From positions 2,480,001 through 2,544,000 of the forward strand of contig CBDDKS010000006.1 of assembly GCA_965230335.1 (NCBI GenBank): a DNA stretch of 64,000 bases. Direction: 5' to 3'. This stretch comes from CBDDKS01 sp965230335. Lineage in GTDB: Bacteria > Pseudomonadota > Gammaproteobacteria > Enterobacterales > Kangiellaceae. The position numbers and the translations under genes are program-made. Below are positions 1 through 8,971 of this stretch, piece after piece. Under the pieces are notes generated by a model. That model made no database searches. It was not told where the DNA came from and was given only the letters and a program-made list of their open reading frames with translations. Position 1 is the first letter of the stretch; every line of letters begins with the position of its first letter.

Positions 1-160
1 TGCACCAAGGCAGATTCCTTACCATACGGGGTTTGCTTATTTTGAATTGGAAACCCAAAGCCAATATTGGAATGAACTGGCCAACTCCGGTGGATTTGCA
101 TTTCATGTGGGTGGCGACTTTCCTGGTCTTGAGCTGGAGTTTTGGGCTATTAGACAATAA
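1..160 (+). CDS. tssK: TssK, type VI secretion baseplate protein (C-terminal end only)
   Basis: Only the last 52 codons lie in the window; the gene begins upstream. TssK is the trimeric cytoplasmic baseplate subunit that links the T6SS baseplate to the TssL/TssM membrane complex. The reading frame ending in TAA at 158-160 encodes a tail with the pattern YFELE...W..L..SGGFAFHVGGDFPGLELEFWAI, which matches the usual TssK C-terminus. The next gene, tssL, starts 19 bases later, which is the standard tssK-tssL-tssM order and supports the call. The frame has no start codon here because it is cut by the window edge. Confidence 0.85.
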   Translation, partial: APRQIPYHTGFAYFELETQSQYWNELANSGGFAFHVGGDFPGLELEFWAIRQ

Positions 161-179
161 CCTGTTACTTTAAGGTGAT

Positions 180-1094
180 ATGATGACAGATAAACAGCCG
201 GATAAAACGGTATTTCGTAAACCCAGTGTGAATGTTGATCGCACCGTGGTACCCACGTCTCCAGTAACGCCCAGTCAGGATAATATTTTTCCAGAGACAT
301 TAACGTCTCCTGTTCAACCGGAAGTTGCCCCTCAACCTCAACAAAATTACTCACCCAATATTGATCAATCATTACATGATATGCAGTTGATGCAGGGGTT
401 AAATCCCATCGTTGGTGCAGCAACAACCCTAATGAATGTTTTTTCTCAAATAAGAAGTACAGTGCAACACAGTAATGTCGGTGGTTTACATCAAAGACTT
501 GTTTCAGAAATTAAAACTTTTGAATCAAAAATAAAAGAAAAAGAGTTAAAACCAGAAATCGTCCTATCGGCCCGTTATGTATTATGTTCAGCTCTGGATG
601 AAGCTGTTTTAAATACTCCTTGGGGTTCAGAAAGCGCCTGGAACCAACGGACATTACTCAGTGTGTTCCATAATGAAACGGCTGGCGGAGAAAAGTTTTT
701 CCTGATTTTGGAACGTATGCGAGAACGGCCTTCTGAAAACAGGGATATGTTGGAACTCTTGTACTTATTAATCAGTTTGGGATTTCAGGGTAAATATAGA
801 ATTATGAATCGTGGACGTGATGCGTTAGAGGATATCAGAGATGATTTATTTCGTACCATTCGCAGTCAACGAGGCGAATATGAGTCTACACTCTCACCTC
901 AATGGGAAGGATTGGGAAAAGTTCGTGGTTCACTAAGAGCCTACATACCGATTTGGGTATTGGCCAGTATTGTTGGTATGATTTTGATTGCCAGTTATAG
1001 TGGATTTCGTTTGTGGTTGGATGACATTTCAAAACCAGTGATTACTGAACTGGAAAGTATCGTGACGCAACACAAACCTGAAGATGATACATAA
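180..1094 (+). CDS. tssL: TssL (DotU/IcmH family), T6SS inner-membrane protein
   Basis: This 304-residue protein fits the DotU/TssL family, a tail-anchored inner-membrane component of the T6SS envelope complex that binds TssM. The first 60 residues are Pro/Gln-rich linker. The conserved cytoplasmic helical domain follows (about 65-235) with family-like blocks RYVLCSALDEAVLNTPWG and FHNETAGGEKFF. One membrane helix lies near the C-terminus (about 258-277). It has no C-terminal OmpA-like peptidoglycan-binding extension, so wall anchoring must come from another subunit. An AAGGTGAT ribosome site precedes tandem ATGs at 180 and 183; either may be used. Confidence 0.92.
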   Translation: MMTDKQPDKTVFRKPSVNVDRTVVPTSPVTPSQDNIFPETLTSPVQPEVAPQPQQNYSPNIDQSLHDMQLMQGLNPIVGAATTLMNVFSQIRSTVQHSNVGGLHQRLVSEIKTFESKIKEKELKPEIVLSARYVLCSALDEAVLNTPWGSESAWNQRTLLSVFHNETAGGEKFFLILERMRERPSENRDMLELLYLLISLGFQGKYRIMNRGRDALEDIRDDLFRTIRSQRGEYESTLSPQWEGLGKVRGSLRAYIPIWVLASIVGMILIASYSGFRLWLDDISKPVITELESIVTQHKPEDDT

Positions 1095-1200
1095 TAATGT
1101 TTTGTTTAATTCACTTTGGACAAGTCATTGAACAGAAAACAACCCATTTAACCGGAGATTCTTTTTTAAAAGAATCAACCACAACAAAACAGTTAACATA

Positions 1201-4200
1201 ATGAAAAAAATAATCGATTTTTTTACCAATAAAATAGTATTAGGTATTCTGGGTTTAATTTCACTGTCAATTATTATTTGGTTTTGGGGTGATGCCATTA
1301 GTTTTGGAGAAAACAACTACCGGCCTTTGGAAAGTGAAATAGCTCGCCTGATAACCATCATGGTTATCATTTTACTATGGGGAGCCAATAATCTTAGAAT
1401 ACAATTTCAATCGAAAAAAAATAATGATAATTTGGTAGAAGCACTGAGTAATAGTCAGGATGAAGAACTGGATAATGCCTCTGATGAACAATCAAGAGAA
1501 GAACTGCATCAAATACGTGAACGCTTTGATGATGCATTGTCAGTATTAAAAAAGTTAAATTTTAATAAATCCGGGTTTAAAAAAGCACTGTACGAATTAC
1601 CCTGGTATGTGATTATTGGTCCTCCAGGTGCAGGAAAAACAACCGCATTGGTGAATTCCGGGTTAGAATTTCCTTTGGCTGAAAAGTTTGGTAAAGGTGC
1701 CTTAAAAGGGATTGGTGGTACAAGAAATTGTGACTGGTGGTTTACCAATGAAGCAGTGTTGGTTGATACAGCAGGGAGATATGTTACTCAAGACAGTCAT
1801 CGTGTCGCAGACAGTTCCGCATGGGAAGGCTTCCTCAATCTCTTAAAAAGACATAGAACAAGACGTCCCATTAATGGTGTGATTGTCTCAATTAGTTTAC
1901 AGGATTTATTAATTCAGTCTGAGGAAGAGCGCTTGCATCATGCTAAAGTGATTCGCAGCCGAATAGATGAGTTAATGGAGAAGCTTGAAATACGTTTTCC
2001 TATCTATGTGATGTTTACAAAGACAGATTTAATTTCTGGTTTTTCCGAATTTTTTGAAGACTTGAACAAAGAAGCCCGATCACAGGTCTGGGGCATTTCA
2101 TTTCCTAATGCATTGCAGCCTACAGAGAGCCCTGATTTTGATTTTCTGGAAAAAGAATATCAACATTTAATGACCAGAATTTACGATAAACTGATGTTGC
2201 GTGTGCATCAGGAGCGGGATTTAAAACGGAGAGGTGTAATACAGAATTTTCCACAGCAAATGGAAAATCTTAAACCCATTTTATCGCACTTCTTAAGAAA
2301 TACTTTTGCAAAAAACAGGTTTCAGCATCAACCTTTTCTACGTGGTATTTATTTTTCAAGTGGCACACAGGATGGTACGCCTATTGATCGTTTAATGACA
2401 ACAGTGGGTAAAAGTTTTGGTTTTGATGCACATCATATTGCTATGGAACAAAACGAAGGAAAAAGTTTTTTTATAGAAAAGCTGTTTAAGGATGTGGTTT
2501 TCCCTGAAGCTGAACTGGTTGGTGCAAACCATAAATATGAAAATTTAATCCGTTGGACGCGTAGAGGTGCTTATGCAGCATCAGTATTGTTAATTGTCGG
2601 CTTTTTAAGTATTTGGTGGCAAAGTATTCAAACTCACAAAAGTTATATGAAAGAGGTTCAAGCCCATATCACTGAGTTTAAAACCGAAAAAGATAAACGA
2701 GCACATAAAAATTTACGAATTGTTGTGCAACAACTGAATGCACTAGAATCTGCCAGCAGTGTATACGATAAAGACAAGCATATGTGGCTATCGAGTCTGG
2801 GTTTATATGATATTAAAGTCGATAAATCTGCCAATAAGGCTTATGCAGTTGAATTGAAAAAAGAGTTTCTTCCCAGATTAATTCAGTATCTGGAAAAACA
2901 TATTCAACAAGGCTATCAAGGTGGTGACTTATACAATACCTTTAAAGTGTATTTAATGTTTTTTAAACTGGATAAAATAGATAAAGGGCAAATACTTGCC
3001 TGGTTTAATAAACAATGGGAAGTGGAATATCATGGTCGTGCGACAGATAGAGAAGAATTAGAGAGACATTTACAGGCTTTACTGAATTTAAAGCTTGACC
3101 CCATTACATTAAATAAAAATATGGTGTCTCAAGTCAGAACTTTATTATTGCAGGAGCCAACAGAAAGTAGGATTTACCGTCGTATACGAAGTAATCCAGA
3201 ATATGATGCCACCTATGATTTATATAATGATTTAGGAGAACATGTTAAAAATACTTTTGAGTTTAATGCACAAATGAGAAAAACATTACGTATTCCTCAA
3301 ATGTTTACAAAATCTTATTATAAGAATATCGATCTGTCATCTAAATCGCCCATGATTTCTGATTTGCTCAACGATGATTGGGTATTAACAGACGATCAAC
3401 AATCCAATTTGGATTTTGAAGAAAAGGATTTAAAAGAAATCAGTAAAAAAGTTAAAGTACTTTATGAAAAAGAGTATATCAACGTTTGGAATAAAGTGTT
3501 TGCCAGTTTTACAGTTAAAAACTTTGAAAATCTGGATGATGCCAGTGATACTATTTCAGGATTGACTCATCCTGTGTATTCAGCTCTTTCATCAATTTTG
3601 GAATTGATGAAAGAGCATACGGAAATAACACCACCCGTACTGGATGGTTTATCTAATAATAAATTAATCAAAGGTAAAGCTAAAAAAGCTGTCGCAGCTG
3701 CATCAAATTTTTCAGATAAAGCATTAACACCGATTGATCTGGCGTTCAAAGATATTCATATGTTATTAAGATCAAAAGGTGGCCCCAGACCTTTAGATAC
3801 TATTCTGGAAAAAGTGGCCGGACTGGAAGAGTTTGTGAATACGGTAGCAACGTCACCTGATCCTGGCGGTGAGGCTTTTAAAATTGCCCAGGCTCGTTAT
3901 CAGGGTGGCAATAATGTTATCACTAATTTGTTTTCTTACTCAAAGAAAATGCCTAAGCCGGTTAATTTGTGGCTGCGTTCAGTATCCACTCAATCCTGGC
4001 GTGTGATTTTAAAGACAGCACATCGTCATATTAATAGTGAATGGCGCTCACAGGTTTATGAGCCTTATCGAGCGAATATAGCCGGACGCTTTCCTTTTAA
4101 GAAAAAAGCTCAGGATCAAGTGGCACTCAATGATTTTGCAGATTTTTTTAAGCCTGGTGGTATTATTGATTCTTTTTACATTACTTATGTTAAGCCATTT

Positions 4201-4749
4201 ACAACAAAAAAACTGAATAATCGTATGGTTGATGAAGACAGTCTTGGATTTTTTCCAAAGACCTTATCTCATATAAAAAATGCAAAGAAAATCACAGATA
4301 TATTTTTTAAACTGGATAAAGAATCTCCAGGATTAAAATTTAAAATGAAAGCCAAAAGAATGCCCGAACACATTCAAGGAAAAGATAGAAACTTTTCATT
4401 AGAGTTTGGTGAGTACAAATTGTCTTTTTCACACAGTTATTCACCATTAAAAACACTTGAATGGTCAGCAGCAGATGTCGATAGAGTCATCATATCTTTT
4501 GAAGACAGTAATGGGCAATTACATTCCAAAATTTATGAAGGCCCCTGGGCATTATTAAAACTATTTAATGATGCAGATATTTCATCAACCAATCGTTCTA
4601 CTGTTTATGTCATCACCTTTAATTTGAATAAAAAATTAGGTGGTCAGGTGATTAAGCATAAGATGATTTACGAACTCACAGCAACCAGCCGTATCAATCC
4701 TTTTTCAGAAAATGTGTTAACAAAGTTTATTTGTCCAGAATCCATTTAA
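1201..4749 (+). CDS. tssM: TssM (IcmF family), T6SS inner-membrane NTPase-like scaffold
   Basis: TssM forms the core of the trans-envelope T6SS complex with TssL and TssJ. The 1182-residue length is normal for the family. Two N-terminal membrane helices (about 11-30 and 49-65) form the hairpin typical of IcmF. A cytoplasmic NTPase domain follows, with Walker A GPPGAGKTT at about residue 140 and a DTAGRY element at about 188. A third membrane helix near 460-478 leads into the large periplasmic region ending in the IcmF C-terminal beta-domain. The intact Walker A matters because some TssM proteins lack it. The gene lies 106 bases after tssL and 12 bases before tagF, consistent with one transcript. 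Confidence 0.95.
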   Translation: MKKIIDFFTNKIVLGILGLISLSIIIWFWGDAISFGENNYRPLESEIARLITIMVIILLWGANNLRIQFQSKKNNDNLVEALSNSQDEELDNASDEQSREELHQIRERFDDALSVLKKLNFNKSGFKKALYELPWYVIIGPPGAGKTTALVNSGLEFPLAEKFGKGALKGIGGTRNCDWWFTNEAVLVDTAGRYVTQDSHRVADSSAWEGFLNLLKRHRTRRPINGVIVSISLQDLLIQSEEERLHHAKVIRSRIDELMEKLEIRFPIYVMFTKTDLISGFSEFFEDLNKEARSQVWGISFPNALQPTESPDFDFLEKEYQHLMTRIYDKLMLRVHQERDLKRRGVIQNFPQQMENLKPILSHFLRNTFAKNRFQHQPFLRGIYFSSGTQDGTPIDRLMTTVGKSFGFDAHHIAMEQNEGKSFFIEKLFKDVVFPEAELVGANHKYENLIRWTRRGAYAASVLLIVGFLSIWWQSIQTHKSYMKEVQAHITEFKTEKDKRAHKNLRIVVQQLNALESASSVYDKDKHMWLSSLGLYDIKVDKSANKAYAVELKKEFLPRLIQYLEKHIQQGYQGGDLYNTFKVYLMFFKLDKIDKGQILAWFNKQWEVEYHGRATDREELERHLQALLNLKLDPITLNKNMVSQVRTLLLQEPTESRIYRRIRSNPEYDATYDLYNDLGEHVKNTFEFNAQMRKTLRIPQMFTKSYYKNIDLSSKSPMISDLLNDDWVLTDDQQSNLDFEEKDLKEISKKVKVLYEKEYINVWNKVFASFTVKNFENLDDASDTISGLTHPVYSALSSILELMKEHTEITPPVLDGLSNNKLIKGKAKKAVAAASNFSDKALTPIDLAFKDIHMLLRSKGGPRPLDTILEKVAGLEEFVNTVATSPDPGGEAFKIAQARYQGGNNVITNLFSYSKKMPKPVNLWLRSVSTQSWRVILKTAHRHINSEWRSQVYEPYRANIAGRFPFKKKAQDQVALNDFADFFKPGGIIDSFYITYVKPFTTKKLNNRMVDEDSLGFFPKTLSHIKNAKKITDIFFKLDKESPGLKFKMKAKRMPEHIQGKDRNFSLEFGEYKLSFSHSYSPLKTLEWSAADVDRVIISFEDSNGQLHSKIYEGPWALLKLFNDADISSTNRSTVYVITFNLNKKLGGQVIKHKMIYELTATSRINPFSENVLTKFICPESI

Positions 4750-4761
4750 AAAGGTGTTTCT

Positions 4762-5493
4762 ATGATACAACAAAAACAATTTGTTGGCTTTTACGGAAAA
4801 TTACCTGCAAATGGTGATTTTATTCAACGTAATCTACCTGCATCATTTATTAATGTATGGGATGAGTGGTTGCAATATTATATTGCATCGTCAAAGGAAA
4901 AATTAGGTGAACAATGGTTGGATATTTATTTAACCAGCCCTGTATGGCGTTTTGTTTTTTCTGAAGGTGTGATTGACAGTTACCGATGGGCTGGTATTTT
5001 AATCCCAAGTGTTGATAGAGTTGGAAGATACTTTCCTTTTTCTATCGCCAGTAAATTACAATCTAATATTAATCCTTTAGAGTTTTTGGTTTCTCAGGAT
5101 GACTGGTATGCAAAAGTGACTGAAGAATGTCTGGCATCTTTAGCGGGCACTTTAAGCGTTGATGATTTATTTGAAAAAGTCAATGCTGTGCCCTTGAATA
5201 ACGGCATGCATTTTAGACGCGTATTAACATCCTCTGAGCATCAAGCCAATTTTATGATGAAGATGCGGGATATTGAAACACATGATCCGGCTACAGCATT
5301 TTCACCTTTATTGGATTCCGTATTGATGAAAACCTATGCGAGTTATAGTGCATGGGCAACAACTGGTTCACAAATTGTGCCGCCTTGTTTATTAACAACA
5401 CAAGGGTTGCCTTCAATCGCTCAACTTCCAGCAATGTTGAGTGGACAATGGCAAGCCTATGCATGGCATGAGCCTCAACCTTTTTCTATATAA
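4762..5493 (+). CDS. tagF: TagF, T6SS-associated regulator (ImpM family, DUF2094)
   Basis: The 243-residue product begins with the family signature GFYGKLPANGDFIQRNLP, followed by W..WL. This is typical of ImpM/TagF proteins, which in Pseudomonas act as post-translational repressors of T6SS firing. No signal peptide or membrane segment is seen, so it is expected in the cytoplasm. It sits between tssM (12 bases upstream) and pppA (9 bases downstream), which is the usual position. A PpkA kinase and Fha protein, if this system uses the threonine-phosphorylation pathway, are not in the window and may lie upstream. Confidence 0.92.
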   Translation: MIQQKQFVGFYGKLPANGDFIQRNLPASFINVWDEWLQYYIASSKEKLGEQWLDIYLTSPVWRFVFSEGVIDSYRWAGILIPSVDRVGRYFPFSIASKLQSNINPLEFLVSQDDWYAKVTEECLASLAGTLSVDDLFEKVNAVPLNNGMHFRRVLTSSEHQANFMMKMRDIETHDPATAFSPLLDSVLMKTYASYSAWATTGSQIVPPCLLTTQGLPSIAQLPAMLSGQWQAYAWHEPQPFSI

Positions 5494-5502
5494 AATAGAA
5501 GA

Positions 5503-6267
5503 ATGAATGATTCAACATTAAAACGTCCCCTTGTTTGGAAAGCAGCAGCAAAAACTGATCAAGGTATGATACGAACCAATAACGAAGATGCTGTCATATC
5601 ACAAACGCATAAAGGTATTTGGGCAGTCGCTGATGGTATGGGTGGACATGAAGTCGGCGAAGTAGCCAGCCAGTTATTAGTCGATCACATTGCCGCTATT
5701 TCTGAAAGTGATGTTTTATTATCGGAACGCGTGCTTCAGGTTGAAGAGGCCATCCTTCAAACGAATGAACAGTTGTTAACCTACGCCAAAGAAAAATTAG
5801 CTGGAGAAATTGTAGGAAGTACCGTTGTTGCTTTAATTATTAAAGGAGAAGTAGGCGTGGTTTTATGGGCGGGAGATTCCCGTTTATATCGCTATAATAA
5901 AAAGGGGCATTTAGAACAATTAACACAAGATCACAGCCAGGTTGCAGAATTGGTTGAGCAGGGGTTTATTGATCCATCGGAAGCAGAATCACATCCGGAC
6001 GCCAATATCATTACACGTGCTGTCGGTGTAAAACAGGATTTATTGGTGGATGCTGCACTATTTCAAGTGTATGCAGGCGATAACTTTTTATTGTGCAGTG
6101 ATGGCTTATATAACTGTGTCGAAGACAATATACTTGAATATACATTGGGTGCTCATGCTAATATAGAAATAGCTGTTGATGAGTTAATGCGAATTGCTTT
6201 GGCCGATGGTGCGCCGGATAATGTATCCATTATTCTTGTTAGAGGGGAGTATGACTCGACAACATAG
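5503..6267 (+). CDS. pppA: PppA, PP2C-type serine/threonine phosphatase of the T6SS
   Basis: A 254-residue soluble PP2C-family protein. It carries the ordered family motifs: RTNNEDA near the N-terminus, the metal-binding DGMGGHEVGE, GDSRLYRY, the CSDGLYNCVED block and terminal DNVSIILV. The aspartates that bind Mn/Mg are present. In T6SS loci PppA reverses PpkA-dependent phosphorylation of Fha and so switches secretion off. It follows tagF by 9 bases. Its last 17 bases overlap the start of the next small gene, suggesting translational coupling. Confidence 0.93.
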   Translation: MNDSTLKRPLVWKAAAKTDQGMIRTNNEDAVISQTHKGIWAVADGMGGHEVGEVASQLLVDHIAAISESDVLLSERVLQVEEAILQTNEQLLTYAKEKLAGEIVGSTVVALIIKGEVGVVLWAGDSRLYRYNKKGHLEQLTQDHSQVAELVEQGFIDPSEAESHPDANIITRAVGVKQDLLVDAALFQVYAGDNFLLCSDGLYNCVEDNILEYTLGAHANIEIAVDELMRIALADGAPDNVSIILVRGEYDSTT

Positions 6268-6706
6268 TGACAAAGAATTTTCACAAACTTTTAAACAACT
6301 GGTTAAAAGTTATACGGCACAGCAGATTGATCGCCAGGATTATTTACAGCGACGTAAAAAACTGTTGGATGAAGTTGAATTACATATTAATGCCATGCGT
6401 TATTCAAATAGGACTGTGGCACGACAACCAGTGACACAACAGTCAGTGATACAACAACCCACGACTCAGCAGAATGAAACAAAGGTGAGTGAGTCAGAAC
6501 TACCTGTTGAAAATACAGTAAGTATTCAATCGCAGGAAATTCTTGATGTATCAACGAATGAAAGTATTGCTTCTGTTACATCAGATGATAGTGAAAAAGA
6601 GATACTACAAAGTCATCACACCGATAAGTCGGTACAAAATAAAAAACAATATATGAAAAAAAGCCGAGCGGATTTTAAATTTAATAGCACTATTTTTATG
6701 AAATGA
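6251..6706 (+). CDS. Small hypothetical protein coupled to pppA, SHOCT-like N-terminus and low-complexity tail
   Basis: I do not recognise a family for the whole 151-residue protein. The start is set at ATG 6251, inside the end of pppA, because a strong GAGGGGAG ribosome site lies just upstream; in-frame codons further upstream only re-read pppA. Residues about 8-45 (LVKSYTAQQIDRQDYLQRRKKLLDEVE) resemble the short helical SHOCT/oligomerisation motif. A Gln/Thr/Val-rich segment follows (PVTQQSVIQQPTTQQ), then an acidic Ser-rich stretch and a basic C-terminus. No signal peptide or membrane segment is seen. Its position suggests a T6SS accessory or regulatory protein, but that is inferred only from coupling. 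Confidence 0.7.
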   Translation: MTRQHSDKEFSQTFKQLVKSYTAQQIDRQDYLQRRKKLLDEVELHINAMRYSNRTVARQPVTQQSVIQQPTTQQNETKVSESELPVENTVSIQSQEILDVSTNESIASVTSDDSEKEILQSHHTDKSVQNKKQYMKKSRADFKFNSTIFMK

Positions 6707-6745
6707 TAAGAGATATCACATATGATTAGGAGGTATAAATAGATA

Positions 6746-7303
6746 ATGATAAAAAATGAAGATTTAAAAGAAGGCGATATAATATTTATAGCCATTCCTA
6801 GTTTTCTTTATAGGCGTGTGGCTAAAGGTACTGGTTCCAAAGCGTCACATGTGGGTATTATTTTAAAAGATGATGCAGGTAATTGGGTTGTTGCTGAAAG
6901 TGCTGTTCCACTTTCAAAATATTCAACATTAAATGATTTTGTAAATCGAACAGATAAGGGTTGGGTTTGTATCAGACGTTTTAAAGAACCTATTTCACCA
7001 GAAAATATTCATGAAATCAAAAAACAATGTGATAAACGAATGGGTATTTTTTATCATTTAGGATTTAAGTATCATTCAAAAAGAATGTTTTGTTCAAAGT
7101 TTGTGTATGAAGTATTCAAATCTGTATTAGATATCGAGATTGGAAAACTGGAAACATTAAAGGAACTCTATTCAAAGCTACCATCTACATCATTGTTTTT
7201 TTGGCGATTCTGGTATTTTGGTTTCATACCCTGGAATAGAGTGACAGTAACCCCTGCCAGTCAAATGGCGTCCAGTTTATTGGAGACTGTGTATGAAAGT
7301 TGA
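6746..7303 (+). CDS. YebB/YiiX-like permuted papain-fold cysteine hydrolase, candidate T6SS effector
   Basis: The 185-residue protein has the circularly permuted NlpC/P60 order. A GDIIF block comes first, then the histidine in SHVGII (H35), an acidic partner in AES (about E51), and last the cysteine in MFCSKFVYEVF (C116). Members of this superfamily cleave peptide or amide bonds in peptidoglycan or act on acyl groups; the substrate here is unknown. No signal peptide is visible, which suits either a cytoplasmic enzyme or an effector delivered by the T6SS. An AGGAGG ribosome site lies 12 bases before the ATG. Its last 47 bases belong to an 80-base direct repeat that recurs at 8653. Enzyme fold is fairly certain; effector role is inference from position. 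Confidence 0.82.
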   Translation: MIKNEDLKEGDIIFIAIPSFLYRRVAKGTGSKASHVGIILKDDAGNWVVAESAVPLSKYSTLNDFVNRTDKGWVCIRRFKEPISPENIHEIKKQCDKRMGIFYHLGFKYHSKRMFCSKFVYEVFKSVLDIEIGKLETLKELYSKLPSTSLFFWRFWYFGFIPWNRVTVTPASQMASSLLETVYES

Positions 7304-7336
7304 TATGACGGTGGGTATGGTTTTATTTATCTTTAA
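7257..7336 (+). repeat. 80-bp direct repeat, copy 1 (spans the end of the YebB-like gene)
   Basis: Bases 7257-7331 are identical to 8653-8727 (75 of 75), and the match continues with one mismatch to 7336/8732. This copy contains the last codons and stop of the hydrolase gene plus its 3' flank. The second copy lies 1396 bases downstream with no hydrolase gene attached. Confidence 0.97.
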
Positions 7337-7478
7337 CTTGTAAGATATGGTTGATAAGCTGGGTATTTGGTATTAATGATTGGTATCAAACCTCCATTCT
7401 AATACTTCGCATTTTTACATTAAAGAGTCATATTTGGGTATTATGAATCAAAATCTGATTTACACAATTGGAGAATAA

Positions 7479-8555
7479 ATGTTTTTTGAAAAAGAAGATA
7501 ATATGAAAATTATAGCTTCTTTCTTGCATAAAGCTGAAGCTGCACAAATTAAAGATGAATCAAGAGCAATACGTTTATCTATATCGAGAGAAATCATTGG
7601 GTATATCAACAAATTTCCCTCAGATTGGGATGAAAGATGTACATTTAATATTGAGGAGATTGGTGACCAATTTCTACAATGGTTAGATGACTTTGAGCAA
7701 GATAAAGTTAAACCAATATATGTAGATAGCATCTATTCAAACTCATACCGTTTTCTATGTGAGTTTGATTTTTTGATTAGTACAGATAAAGAGCTTAACA
7801 ATGAGTTAAGATTAATAAAGAATAAAATTCGAAATGATATTGCTGAAATGGATGATAAAACTAGATCTGAAATAATTTATGCCTCTTACATAATGCCTGC
7901 AAATATAGTGAAAAGGCTTATCAATGATACGAATATTGGTGCCTTTAAGGATTTTGAAGAAAAAAAAGTAGAAGCCGAAAAACTAAAGGAAAAATGGGAT
8001 GAGGAAATCAAATCCAAAGAATTGATTGTAGCAACATTAAAAGATAAGTTAGAAAAGTACAAAATTGGATTTAATTTTGTTGGACTTTATCAAGGGTTTT
8101 CTATTCTAGCTGAAAAGAAGAAGAAAGAAGCATTTTTGTTATTTTGCTCTTTGATTATGATGGGAATATTGATTCTGATCCCACTAATTGCAGAAATTAT
8201 TTTTGCGGTAACGAATCTGTATGGTGATAAAGGTCTTGGAATAGACCATATAATAGTTTTAATTCCAATTATTTCAATCGAAATAATATTGATCTACTTT
8301 TTTAGGGTAATACTTTTGAATCATCGGTCTGTGAAAGCTCAAATTATGCAAATTGAACTTAGGCAGACACTCTGCCAGTTTATCCAAAGTTATACTGATT
8401 ATTCATCTGAAATAAAAAAACAGGATGATAAAGCTTTGGAAAAATTTGAAAACTTAATATTTAGTGGAGTATTATCAGACCCAGAGAAGTTTCCCAGTAT
8501 CTTTGATGGCATTGAACAAATAGGTAATCTAATTAAGAATATAAAAAACAGATAA
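7479..8555 (+). CDS. Unrecognised coiled-coil protein with two membrane helices, flanked by direct repeats
   Basis: I do not recognise this 358-residue protein. The first about 150 residues are charged and probably helical. Residues 156-196 are rich in Lys and Glu with heptad character (EKKVEAEKLKEKW...). Two hydrophobic segments follow, about 218-244 and 257-280, then a short charged C-terminal domain. Both termini are therefore probably on the same (cytoplasmic) side. The start at 7479 has a GGAG site five bases away; an in-frame ATG at 7503 is an alternative. The gene sits between the two copies of an 80-base direct repeat, so it may be a unit inserted behind the hydrolase. It could be a membrane-embedded immunity protein or a pore-forming effector; the sequence does not decide. 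Confidence 0.75.
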   Translation: MFFEKEDNMKIIASFLHKAEAAQIKDESRAIRLSISREIIGYINKFPSDWDERCTFNIEEIGDQFLQWLDDFEQDKVKPIYVDSIYSNSYRFLCEFDFLISTDKELNNELRLIKNKIRNDIAEMDDKTRSEIIYASYIMPANIVKRLINDTNIGAFKDFEEKKVEAEKLKEKWDEEIKSKELIVATLKDKLEKYKIGFNFVGLYQGFSILAEKKKKEAFLLFCSLIMMGILILIPLIAEIIFAVTNLYGDKGLGIDHIIVLIPIISIEIILIYFFRVILLNHRSVKAQIMQIELRQTLCQFIQSYTDYSSEIKKQDDKALEKFENLIFSGVLSDPEKFPSIFDGIEQIGNLIKNIKNR

Positions 8556-8652
8556 CATGCAGCCCTTAGGGTTGTATTATTACTTTTTGCTCGATGTAAT
8601 CCTGAGAGCTATAGCAAGCAATAATAGACATTCTGATTTTTTAAAGTTCCTT

Positions 8653-8732
8653 CCAGTCAAATGGCGTCCAGTTTATTGGAGACTGTGTATGAAAGTTGAT
8701 ATGACGGTGGGTATGGTTTTATTTATCCTTAA
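8653..8732 (+). repeat. 80-bp direct repeat, copy 2 (orphan 3' end of the YebB-like gene)
   Basis: This copy reproduces the final codons, stop and 3' flank of the gene at 6746-7303 with one mismatch in 80 bases. The bases before 8653 do not resemble the hydrolase gene, so this is an orphan fragment. Small open frames over it (for example 8557-8742) read the fragment in a different frame and are not considered genes. Confidence 0.97.
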
Positions 8733-8772
8733 ATTTTTTTGAAGAGATGTTGTTTTATAGTGATTCTACACT

Positions 8773-8820
8773 AGATATTGACTATTGTACTTATCAGATA
8801 TTGTTGGTAATCTGAGTGTC
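8773..8820 (+). repeat. Diverged trailer repeat, copy B
   Basis: The 16 bases at 8773-8788 (AGATATTGACTATTGT) recur exactly at 9655-9670. The following about 35 bases align with scattered mismatches (TATCAGATATTGTTGGTAATCTG here against TGTCAGAGCTTGTTGATAAGCTG there). It lies in the 3' flank of the coiled-coil gene block, just after direct repeat copy 2. Confidence 0.8.
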
Positions 8821-8971
8821 TGATTTTACCTTTAAGAAAAAAACTAATATTTGCTGAAAATATCAGAATATTAACAAGCAAATGCGATTTAATCAGTGGT
8901 TAGGTAATGAAACTCACAAATGAGCTGTATATAATTTTCAACTTCCCACATCTAATCTATTCGGAGATAAA

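Noticed and set aside
8557..8742. 61-codon open frame after the coiled-coil gene
   Set aside because: Most of it is the orphan 3' tail of the YebB-like gene read in another frame; no ribosome site precedes it.
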